Source: Candidatus Omnitrophota bacterium (lineage in GTDB: Bacteria; Omnitrophota; Gorgyraeia; JABMQH01). Taken from it: a stretch of DNA of 12,372 nucleotides. Every line of letters starts with the position of its first letter. The first letter of the stretch is position 1. The notes beneath the pieces are model-generated. The model made no database searches. It had not been told where the DNA came from and saw nothing but the letters and a program-made list of their open reading frames with translations. The stretch lies in NCBI GenBank assembly GCA_026387595.1, contig JAPLLL010000048.1, positions 4,867-17,238 on the forward strand. Reading direction: 5' to 3'. Positions 6,913-12,372 of this stretch are shown here, piece after piece. A program made the translations under genes and the position numbers.

Positions 6913-7366
6913 TTTCGCCTCCTTCCCTTTTCGGCCCTTTTAGCGAAAGGGCGGTTTCCATTCTCGAAAATATGAACAGTGTGACAAATACCAGAAGCGT
7001 CGTAAGGAACGACGCGAAATAAAACCCGCAGCCTATCGCAAGCCCTATACCCGCCACGGCCCACAGGCTTGCCGCCGTGGTCAGGCCTTTTACAGTAGCC
7101 CCGGACCTTAGGATCGTACCGGCGCCAAGAAAACCTATGCCTGTCACGACCTGCGCGGCGATCCTTGAAGGGTCAACGGCCGCGGCGCCTTTATACATTT
7201 CAAATATATAGATCGAAGTCAGCATGATAAGGGCCGAGGCAACACATACCAGTATATGCGTCCTGAACCCCGCAGCCCTGCCGCGCGATTCCCTTTCAAA
7301 TCCGATCAGCCCGCCCAGGAGGGTCGCCAAAAGAAGCCTTACAGCTATTTCGAAATGTGACATCAT
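6902..7366 (-). CDS. MgtC/SapB family inner-membrane protein
   Basis: 154 residues, the short form of the family: only the conserved membrane domain, without the soluble C-terminal domain of Salmonella MgtC. Signatures are GGLIGFERESRGRAAGFRTH (18-37), VVTGIGFLGAGTILRSG (73-89) and TTAASLWAVAGIGLAIGCGF (96-115). About five hydrophobic segments are visible (roughly 6-24, 37-56, 70-86, 96-113 and 115-135), ending in a charged tail. In pathogens MgtC helps survival at low Mg2+ and modulates F-type ATP synthase; the role of free-living members is less clear, so I give no gene symbol. Two ATGs are adjacent (7366 and 7363); the first is used here, and an AAAGGAG site 5 nt upstream suits it. The gene starts 26 nt after the broken tsaD, one of the larger gaps here, and overlaps the bactofilin gene by 11 nt. 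Confidence 0.93.
   Translation of the reverse strand: MMSHFEIAVRLLLATLLGGLIGFERESRGRAAGFRTHILVCVASALIMLTSIYIFEMYKGAAAVDPSRIAAQVVTGIGFLGAGTILRSGATVKGLTTAASLWAVAGIGLAIGCGFYFASFLTTLLVFVTLFIFSRMETALSLKGPKREGGENDR
6918..6924 (-). promoter_or_regulatory. Shine-Dalgarno site for the bactofilin gene
   Basis: AAGGAGG lies 5 nt before the ATG at 6912, inside the end of the MgtC gene. It is one of the best ribosome-binding sites in the window and supports independent, strong initiation of the bactofilin-HTH protein. Confidence 0.75.
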
Positions 7367-7371
7367 GTGGT

Positions 7372-7378
7372 CTCCTTT
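7372..7378 (-). promoter_or_regulatory. Shine-Dalgarno site for the MgtC gene
   Basis: AAAGGAG lies 5 nt before the ATG at 7366, in the short gap after tsaD. It supports the first of two adjacent ATGs as the start. I found no convincing promoter in this gap. Confidence 0.75.
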
Positions 7379-7392
7379 GATTTTCTATCGTT

Positions 7393-8013
7393 TTACATTT
7401 GTGAAAAATCGTTAAAATTCGCGAACCCGCTTAAATACAGGTCAGACCTTATGCCTTTTTTAAAAAGCTCCGAACCAAGCGCCGCCACCATCGCTCCGTT
7501 GTCCAGGCATAGGCCCAGCGGAGGCATAAAAAGCTCTATCCCGGATTCAACGGCTTTTTCTTTCAAAAGGCAGCGCAGCCTGGAATTTGCGCTTACGCCG
7601 CCGCCTATTACAAGGCGTTTGATCTTTTTGGCAACGCACGCAGCTATGGCCCTGGTTACAACTGCCTCGCATACCGCCTCCTGAAAACCGGCCGCGATCC
7701 CGGAGATCTCGGCCCGGCTCAGTTTCCCTGCCCCGCCCCTGTCGCGTACGTGATAAAGCACGGCTGTTTTTATACCGCTGAAGCTGAAATCAAACTGATT
7801 GCCCGGCACAGAAGGTATGGAAAATTTAATTCCCGCGGCCGGGCCGGCAGCCCTTGCGCACTTTTCTATTGCCGGGCCTCCGGGATACCCAAGACCCAGG
7901 ACCTTTGCAACCTTGTCAAACGCCTCTCCGACCGCATCGTCCTGTGTCTGGCCCAGGAGCTGATAACGGTTTGCCGCACTAACTAAAAAGATACTGGTAT
8001 GGCCCCCTGACAC
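7393..8013 (-). CDS. tsaD: TsaD C-terminal fragment
   Basis: 206 codons if read from the GTG at 8013, which in an intact gene would be the internal Val before SGGHT and so is probably not a real start. It keeps the nucleotide- and metal-site motifs of the family: SGGHT, DDAVGEAFDKVAK, GYPGGPAIEK, FSFSGIKT, GGGVSANSRLR and CLDNGAMVA, whose Asp corresponds to the iron-ligand Asp300 of E. coli. There is no plausible ribosome-binding site. Confidence 0.8.
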   Translation of the reverse strand: MSGGHTSIFLVSAANRYQLLGQTQDDAVGEAFDKVAKVLGLGYPGGPAIEKCARAAGPAAGIKFSIPSVPGNQFDFSFSGIKTAVLYHVRDRGGAGKLSRAEISGIAAGFQEAVCEAVVTRAIAACVAKKIKRLVIGGGVSANSRLRCLLKEKAVESGIELFMPPLGLCLDNGAMVAALGSELFKKGIRSDLYLSGFANFNDFSQM

Positions 8014-8356
8014 AACAAATTACATGGTTTACGCCTATAATGGGAACCTTCAGCGAATAGCTTAATGCCTTTGCAAATGAGATCCCTATAAGCAGACTTC
8101 CGATAAGACCGGGTCCCTGTGTAACTGAAATAAGATCAATGTCTTTAACGCTTATCCTTGCATCCTTTAGGGCTTCTTTAAAACAATAATTTATAACTTC
8201 CACGTGGTGGCGCGTTGCGATCTCCGGCACGACGCCGCCGTATTTTTTATGCAGATAGACGCTTGAGGCCACGACATTGGACAGGATCTTCGTACCCCCT
8301 ACAACTGCTATCGATGTTTCATCGCATGAAGTTTCCACGCCTAAAGTAATTTTCAT
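7979..8356 (-). CDS. tsaD: TsaD N-terminal fragment
   Basis: 125 codons: about 112 residues of genuine TsaD followed by 13 out-of-frame residues (from ICCVRG) and a stop. It has the N-terminal GVETSCDETSIAVV phosphate-binding segment, GGVVPEIATRHH and TQGPGLIGSLLIG. The ATG at 8356 shares ATGA with the upstream stop, the same coupling seen elsewhere in this cluster, so translation of this half is expected. Alone it lacks most of the ATP- and metal-binding residues. Confidence 0.82.
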   Translation of the reverse strand: MKITLGVETSCDETSIAVVGGTKILSNVVASSVYLHKKYGGVVPEIATRHHVEVINYCFKEALKDARISVKDIDLISVTQGPGLIGSLLIGISFAKALSYSLKVPIIGVNHVICCVRGPYQYLFS

Positions 8357-9174
8357 TTTACAAGTTCCGATACGAACACAAATTTAATGCCGTTTTTCTC
8401 CGCATCCGGCATAAGCCTTGCCAGCGCCGCGACCGTAGCGGTCCTGTCGTGGCCGATCCCTACGGCAAAACCCTTCTTTTTTGCGAGTTTTATAAGGCGC
8501 TGCATCTGGCCGCTGATGTATTCAAAATCTTCCTTATTGTCCAGGAATATGTCGCGGCTTGCGAACCGAATATCACAATCTTTCGCGACTTTTTTGCAAA
8601 CGGACCTATTTGTCACAAGGCTGTCCACAAAGAACAGGCCGCGCTTCTTAATCTCAACAAAAACCGCCTTCATAAGCGGCTCGTTCTCAGTGGCTTCCGA
8701 CCCCTGGTGGTTGGAAACACCTGCCGCGCCCGGCGTGCTTTCCAGGTCCTTGCTGAATACGGCTCCCACCTGTTCGGGTTTCATGTCCACTGTTATTGTG
8801 CCCAGTTCCGGCTTTACGATCCTGTCGCGTTCATATGGTTCAAGCGGCAAATGCAGGATCACTTTATAACCCATTTCCTGCGCCTGCCTTGATATGGTTC
8901 TCGAATAAGTAAGGTTCGGCAATACCGAAAAAGTAACGGGCCTTCTTATTTTAAAAACCGCTTCAACATTTTTATAATTATAGCCGAAATCATCCAATAT
9001 TATGGCGACCCTGGCCGCAGGTTTTGCGATAGGCGCCGCCACCGTCTTTTTAATCCTGACCGGGGGCGCCGGCGGTTTTTTCATGAAAAATTTAATGAAC
9101 AGGCCGAGGGCCAGGGCGCCTATCAGGACGCCGGCTATAAAGGTTATGGCTATTTCTTTATCATTTTTATACAT
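8353..9174 (-). CDS. Divergent polysaccharide deacetylase, membrane anchored
   Basis: 273 residues. A single hydrophobic segment (about 8-28) acts as signal anchor, followed by a Pro/Lys/Ala linker (32-54) and a catalytic domain of the YibQ/DUF610 type (about 55-273). The domain starts RVAIILDDFGYNYKNV with the Asp pair at 61-62. It continues with TFSVLPNLTYS (81-91), VILHLPLEPY (105-114), GVSNHQGSEAT (152-162), GLFFVDSLVTNRS (179-191), DIFLDNK (208-214) and GIGHDRTATV (239-248). These match the divergent branch of NodB-like carbohydrate esterases. The substrate is unproven; an envelope glycan or peptidoglycan is likely from the anchor and from the S41 protease upstream, with which it overlaps by 25 nt. 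It overlaps tsaD by 4 nt. The first ATG gives a natural signal-anchor N-terminus. Confidence 0.93.
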   Translation of the reverse strand: MYKNDKEIAITFIAGVLIGALALGLFIKFFMKKPPAPPVRIKKTVAAPIAKPAARVAIILDDFGYNYKNVEAVFKIRRPVTFSVLPNLTYSRTISRQAQEMGYKVILHLPLEPYERDRIVKPELGTITVDMKPEQVGAVFSKDLESTPGAAGVSNHQGSEATENEPLMKAVFVEIKKRGLFFVDSLVTNRSVCKKVAKDCDIRFASRDIFLDNKEDFEYISGQMQRLIKLAKKKGFAVGIGHDRTATVAALARLMPDAEKNGIKFVFVSELVK

Positions 9175-10346
9175 TTCATCAACGAAACAGCCGTATCAAG
9201 CTGCCTGTCGTAAGGCTTTTCTTCTTTCTCTTTCTGCTCTTCTTTCTGTTGCGGATTATTCACCAGGATATCCGGCGCGATCCCTTCATTGTGTATCGCC
9301 TGACCGCTCGGCGTAAAATATTTTGCCGTCGTAAGGCGCAGGGCGGAACCGTCCCCGAGCGGGATCACTGTCTGGACAGAGCCTTTGCCGAAAGTTTTTG
9401 TCCCGACTATTATCCCGCGTTTGTTATCCTTTATTGCCGCGGCCACTATTTCAGAGGCGCTTGCGCTGCCTTCGTTCACCAGGACGATCAACGGGATTTC
9501 CAAAACAGGTTTTTTGTAATCGGCTTTATAAACCGCGTCCTGGTTCTTTGCCCTGCCCTTGGTGGAAACGATCGTCTCTCCGGCCGGCAGCACGACCTGC
9601 GCCACTTTGATGGAAACATCCAGAAGCCCTCCCGGATTATTGCGCAGGTCCAGGATCAGGCCGTCTATGCCCTTTGCCTCCAGGCCCTTAAAGGCCTTTA
9701 TAAAATCTTTAGGCGTATTTTCCTGGAACTCTATGAGCTTTATATAGCCGATCTTATTTTCCAGGACAGAGGCCTCCTTTATGCTCTTTATCATGATGAT
9801 GCTGCGGATAATCGAAAAATCAATAAACCGCTTCTCCTGTTCCCGTAAAACAGTAAGCAGAACGGTGGTGCCGGAGTCGCCCCTTAAAAGTTTTACAACA
9901 TCGTCAAGCGCAAGGTCCTGCGTGGATTTCCCGTCTATTTTTATCAGTTTATCATTCGGCTTGAGCCCTGCCTTAAACGCGGGCGTATCTTCTATCGGCG
10001 TTATAACAGTAGGCATATTGTCCTTCATGGTCAGCTCGATCCCTATGCCTCCAAACCTGCCTTCTGTTTCAACCTTCATCTCATTGTACTCTTCAGGGTC
10101 CATGAACTGGCTGTGACTGTCAAGCGAGGAAAGCATGCCGCGCATTGCGCCGTAGATAAGGTCCTTCGAATTCACCTCATCCACATACTCGCTTCTTATA
10201 ACGCCTATGGCTGCGGCAAATAATTCGATCTGGTTATACAGGTCGTCTTTTCGCGGGGTAAGTTCTTTTGCGGATACATACGCAAAGGCGAACAGGCAGC
10301 ATACAATAACCGCTGCGGATAAAATTATTTTTGGATAGCGTTTCAT
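9150..10346 (-). CDS. S41 C-terminal processing peptidase (CtpA/Prc family)
   Basis: 398 residues, normal for the family. An N-terminal signal or anchor (about 7-26) places it in the periplasm. The layout is helical region (35-95), PDZ domain (about 97-170, FGGIGIEL, TPAFKAGLKPNDKLIKIDG), then the S41 catalytic domain with GYIKLIEFQEN (200-210), LILDLRNNPGGLLD (230-243), VNEGSASASEI (290-300) and VGTKTFGKGSVQTVIPL (314-330). By spacing to Bacillus subtilis CtpB, the Ser/Lys/Gln triad should be S296, K321 and Q325, all present. These enzymes cleave C-terminal tails of envelope proteins and often control peptidoglycan hydrolases. A Gln/Glu/Lys-rich stretch (366-377) precedes the end. The ATG shares ATGA with the gatB stop and has a good Shine-Dalgarno site. 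The next gene, a putative envelope deacetylase, starts 25 nt inside it. Confidence 0.95.
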   Translation of the reverse strand: MKRYPKIILSAAVIVCCLFAFAYVSAKELTPRKDDLYNQIELFAAAIGVIRSEYVDEVNSKDLIYGAMRGMLSSLDSHSQFMDPEEYNEMKVETEGRFGGIGIELTMKDNMPTVITPIEDTPAFKAGLKPNDKLIKIDGKSTQDLALDDVVKLLRGDSGTTVLLTVLREQEKRFIDFSIIRSIIMIKSIKEASVLENKIGYIKLIEFQENTPKDFIKAFKGLEAKGIDGLILDLRNNPGGLLDVSIKVAQVVLPAGETIVSTKGRAKNQDAVYKADYKKPVLEIPLIVLVNEGSASASEIVAAAIKDNKRGIIVGTKTFGKGSVQTVIPLGDGSALRLTTAKYFTPSGQAIHNEGIAPDILVNNPQQKEEQKEKEEKPYDRQLDTAVSLMKCIKMIKK

Positions 10347-11782
10347 CCGGCGCCTCCGGCTAATCTTTTGCGCAGAAGCTCGCCGGCCAGTTTCGGGTTG
10401 GCGCGGCCTTTTGTCTCTTTCATTATCTGTCCCACGAGGAATGTCAGGGCTGCGTCTTTGCCCGATTTAAAATCCGCAACGACCGATTGATTGGCAGCTA
10501 TCGCCTTTTCAACAGCGGCTGATATGGCGGCCTCGTCCGTTATCTGGGAAAGCCCTTTCGATTTTACTATCTCCGCGGGGTTCTTTCCTTTTTCAACGGC
10601 TTCCTTAAGCACTTCCTTGGCCATCTTTCCGCTTATCTTACCGCTCTCGATCATGCTTAGCATCTCGGCAAAGTCCTTTGGTTTAAATGAAACTGCGCTG
10701 ATCGATAAACTTGTTGCGGTTAAACTTGCCGTAAGGTCTCCCATGATCCAGTTAACCGCTGTTTTCGCATTTTTATAACTTTTTATTGTATCTTCGAAAA
10801 AATCGGCTAATTTTTTATCCGCGGTAAGCACGGCTGCGTCATAGGCGGAAAGGCCATACTCGCTTATGAACCTTGCCCTGCGTTCCCTGGGCATTTCCGG
10901 AAGCGATTCCCGCAGTTCGGTTATCAGCGCCTCGGAAGGCAAGAACGGCATAAGGTCGGGCTCGGGGAAATAACGATAATCATGCGCCTCTTCCTTGGAA
11001 CGCATGGAAACCGTGACTGCGCTTTCGCTGTCCCAGAGCCGCGTCTCCTGCGCTATTGTTTTTGCGTCGCCCAGGGCCTCGGTCTGCCTTTCCACTTCAC
11101 ATTCAAGGGCCTGGCGCACCGCCTTGAATGAATTCATGTTCTTCAGTTCTGTTTTGGTACCCAATTCAGACTGCCCTTCCGGACGCAGGGAAATATTCGC
11201 GTCGCACCTGAGGCTGCCCTCTTCCATGTTGCAATCCGATACCTCAATGTACTCAAGAATGCTTCTCAGATTTATTAAAAAATCATACGCCTCCTGCGGC
11301 GAATAGATTTCCGGCTGGGTAACTATCTCCATAAGCGGCATGCCTGAGCGGTTATAATCCACAAGGCTCGAGTTTGTGTTTTCCTGATGGATCAGTTTGC
11401 CCGCGTCCTCTTCAAGGTGTATGCGCTTTAACGGCACGGTTTTTACTTTGCCTTCGGTTTCGAATTCAAGGAACCCGTTTTGGGAAAGCGGCCTGTCGTA
11501 CTGCGAGATCTGGAAATTTTTCGGCAGGTCAGGGTAATAATAATGCTTGCGGTCAAATCGCGTAAGCTTCGAAATGCTGCAGCCGAGCGCCAGGCCTGTC
11601 TTTATTGATAAAAAAAGCGCCTTTTTATTTATCACGGGCAGAACACCGGGAAATCCCAGGCAGACCGGGCAGGCCTGGGTATTCGGCGCCTTTCCGAATT
11701 TCGTGCCGCACCCGCAGAAAAGCTTGGTGTCGGTTTTCAGCTGCACATGCACCTCAAGGCCGATCACGGTCTCGTAATTCAT
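10343..11782 (-). CDS. gatB: Asp-tRNA(Asn)/Glu-tRNA(Gln) amidotransferase subunit B
   Basis: 479 residues, full length. GatB binds the misacylated tRNA and activates the acyl group with ATP, using ammonia delivered from GatA, to make Gln-tRNA(Gln) and/or Asn-tRNA(Asn). Seen here: N-terminal YETVIGLEVHVQLKT, the Cys-rich zinc-type element CGCGTKFG with ACPVCLGFPG, KHYYYPDLPKNFQISQYD, IHLEEDAGKL, LVDYNRSGMPLMEIVT, MEEGSLRCDANIS, LKNMNSFKAV, and the C-terminal YqeY-like helical domain ending FLVGQIMKETKGRANP. I see no missing motif. The ATG shares ATGA with gatA, and the stop overlaps the protease start. The presence of GatAB suggests that this organism lacks glutaminyl- and/or asparaginyl-tRNA synthetase; the window cannot show which. 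Confidence 0.97.
   Translation of the reverse strand: MNYETVIGLEVHVQLKTDTKLFCGCGTKFGKAPNTQACPVCLGFPGVLPVINKKALFLSIKTGLALGCSISKLTRFDRKHYYYPDLPKNFQISQYDRPLSQNGFLEFETEGKVKTVPLKRIHLEEDAGKLIHQENTNSSLVDYNRSGMPLMEIVTQPEIYSPQEAYDFLINLRSILEYIEVSDCNMEEGSLRCDANISLRPEGQSELGTKTELKNMNSFKAVRQALECEVERQTEALGDAKTIAQETRLWDSESAVTVSMRSKEEAHDYRYFPEPDLMPFLPSEALITELRESLPEMPRERRARFISEYGLSAYDAAVLTADKKLADFFEDTIKSYKNAKTAVNWIMGDLTASLTATSLSISAVSFKPKDFAEMLSMIESGKISGKMAKEVLKEAVEKGKNPAEIVKSKGLSQITDEAAISAAVEKAIAANQSVVADFKSGKDAALTFLVGQIMKETKGRANPKLAGELLRKRLAGGAG
10353..10357 (-). promoter_or_regulatory. Shine-Dalgarno site for the S41 protease gene
   Basis: GGAGG lies 6 nt before the ATG at 10346, within the last codons of gatB. 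CCGG repeats flank it and could form a weak 4-bp stem around it, but that stem is too short to claim regulation. Confidence 0.65.
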
Positions 11783-12372
11783 AGCTTTGGTTTTCTCTTA
11801 TGCCACTCGGTATTTTGTTCGTACGTATACGCGACCCTGAAGATGACATCCTCTGCGAAAGGCTCTGCCATGATCTGAAGGCCGACCGGCAAATTGGCCG
11901 ACGTAAATCCGCACGGAACAGAGATCGCTGGTATCCCTGCCAGGTTGACAGGTATTGTAAAGATATCCGAAAGATACATGCGCAAGGGGTCCTCTGCCCT
12001 TTCCCCTATTTTAAACGCGGGCGTGGGCGATGTGGGCGCAACTATACAGTCGAATTTTTTGAACACATTGTCGAAATCCTGTTTTATTTTTGTCCTGACC
12101 TTGAGCGCCTTAAGATAATAAGCCTCGTAATAACCGCTGCTCAGGACATACGTGCCCAGGATGATCCGCCGTTTTGCCTCGCTCCCGAACCCTTTTGAGC
12201 GGGTTTCTTTGTACATATCGATAAGATTTGGCGATGATGCCCGTCGTCCGTACTGCACGCCGTCAAACCGCGCAAGATTCGAGCTTGCCTCGGCCGGGGC
12301 CAGGATGTAATATACGCTGACCGCGTATTCCGTATGAGGCAGAGAGATCTCCTCGCAATGCGCGCCCAGCGA
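11779..12372 (-). CDS. gatA: Glu-tRNA(Gln) amidotransferase subunit A, 5' end cut by window edge
   Basis: 197 C-terminal residues of an amidase-signature protein; the frame stays open to the right edge, so the start lies outside. GatA is the glutaminase that feeds ammonia to GatB. Recognisable segments include LAPAEASSNLARFDGVQYG, GFGSEAKRRIILGTYVLSSG, KVRTKIKQDFD, PTSPTPAFKIGE, YLSDIFTIPVNLAGIPAIS and LPVGLQIMAEPFAEDVIFRV. The Lys-Ser-Ser catalytic residues belong to the missing N-terminal part and cannot be checked. An apparent start at the GTG at 12258 is internal, because family-typical sequence continues upstream of it. The stop overlaps the gatB start (ATGA). Confidence 0.96.
   Translation of the reverse strand, partial: SLGAHCEEISLPHTEYAVSVYYILAPAEASSNLARFDGVQYGRRASSPNLIDMYKETRSKGFGSEAKRRIILGTYVLSSGYYEAYYLKALKVRTKIKQDFDNVFKKFDCIVAPTSPTPAFKIGERAEDPLRMYLSDIFTIPVNLAGIPAISVPCGFTSANLPVGLQIMAEPFAEDVIFRVAYTYEQNTEWHKRKPKL

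Larger units (their letters stand above)
7393..8356 (-). pseudogene. tsaD: tsaD (tRNA t6A37 transferase) broken by an internal deletion and frameshift
   Basis: TsaD transfers the threonylcarbamoyl group from threonylcarbamoyl-AMP to A37 of ANN-decoding tRNAs and is essential in most bacteria. The locus encodes both ends of a normal TsaD in two different frames. The first frame runs from the ATG at 8356 through GVNHV (His111 in the same place as in E. coli) and then into 13 foreign residues and a stop. The second resumes at VVSGGHT (about 8010) and is intact to the end. Between His111 and the Ser of SGGHT there are 13 nt, where E. coli has 24 codons. So about 20 residues are missing, including the second metal-ligand His of the HxxxH motif, and the frame is off by one. 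A simple ribosomal slip could not restore them. All other motifs are intact, so the loss is recent or is an assembly error. The start overlaps the deacetylase stop by 4 nt. Confidence 0.88.

Noticed and set aside
6527..6975. Overlapping plus-strand frames opposite the bactofilin gene
   Set aside because: The minus strand carries a clear bactofilin with a good Shine-Dalgarno site; the plus-strand products show no domain pattern.
7367..7440. Promoter upstream of the MgtC gene
   Set aside because: AT-rich hexamers resembling -10 and -35 boxes occur, but none is spaced near 17 nt. The strong ribosome-binding site there is enough to explain initiation within a longer transcript.
8003..8026. Programmed ribosomal frameshift, or homopolymer error at the run of five C (plus strand), as the cause of the tsaD break
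   Set aside because: The run encodes the normal SGG of SGGHT and is not abnormal. A one-base slip or error would not replace about 20 missing conserved residues.
8387..8869. Plus-strand open frame of 160 codons, and another overlapping at 8449-8892
   Set aside because: Both are antisense to the deacetylase catalytic domain, whose motifs on the minus strand are unmistakable. Two overlapping antisense frames suggest codon-bias shadows.
9249..9848. Plus-strand open frame of 199 codons
   Set aside because: Lies wholly antisense to the S41 protease, has no family signature, is rich in Arg, Cys and His as antisense frames usually are, and has no ribosome-binding site or promoter.
11779..12258. 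GatA as a 159-residue gene starting at the GTG at 12258
   Set aside because: The frame stays open to the window edge and the upstream residues match the GatA family, so this is an internal Val codon in a truncated gene.
1..12372. tRNA/rRNA genes, CRISPR arrays, insertion sequences and rho-independent terminators
   Set aside because: Gaps between genes are at most about 31 nt and hold no hairpin followed by a T-run. I saw no repeated units or inverted terminal repeats.

Overview
The window is a tightly packed bacterial gene cluster with every supported gene on the minus strand, so transcription runs from the right edge to the left. Neighbours overlap by 4 to 25 nt or sit a few bases apart, and no gene-free stretch exceeds about 35 nt. 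I saw no RNA gene, CRISPR array, insertion sequence or convincing terminator. Base composition looks moderate, near or slightly below 50% GC by eye. Diderm envelope genes, a bactofilin, GatAB-type amidotransferase and several HAMP/PDZ/TPR proteins with few named relatives suggest an uncultured deep-branching Gram-negative lineage. Candidatus Omnitrophota is my best guess, but there is no rRNA to prove it.

In transcription order: gatA (3' part, cut by the right edge) and gatB make the Asp-tRNA(Asn)/Glu-tRNA(Gln) amidotransferase. Then come a ctpA-family S41 protease, a membrane-anchored divergent polysaccharide deacetylase, and tsaD for tRNA t6A37. tsaD is broken: a piece of its conserved core is missing and the frame shifts there. 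After a strong Shine-Dalgarno site follow an MgtC/SapB membrane protein, a bactofilin with a C-terminal excisionase-like helix-turn-helix (HTH) domain, and a small HTH protein with a C-terminal membrane anchor. larB and larC, for the nickel-pincer nucleotide cofactor, come next. A near-consensus sigma-70 promoter overlaps the larC stop and appears to start transcription exactly on the ATG of a secreted TPR/double-PDZ protein, giving a leaderless mRNA. That unit continues into a two-helix HAMP protein with no output domain and into polA, which is cut by the left edge inside motif C.

The points most worth a second look are: (1) the bactofilin-HTH fusion next to a membrane-anchored HTH protein, a possible scaffold/DNA/membrane module; (2) the tsaD lesion; (3) a missing 9-residue segment in the otherwise invariant core of PolA; (4) the leaderless promoter; and (5) an Asp-to-Glu change in PolA exonuclease motif II. 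Two conserved-core deletions within 12 kb could mean real gene decay or assembly error. Read mapping would separate the two.
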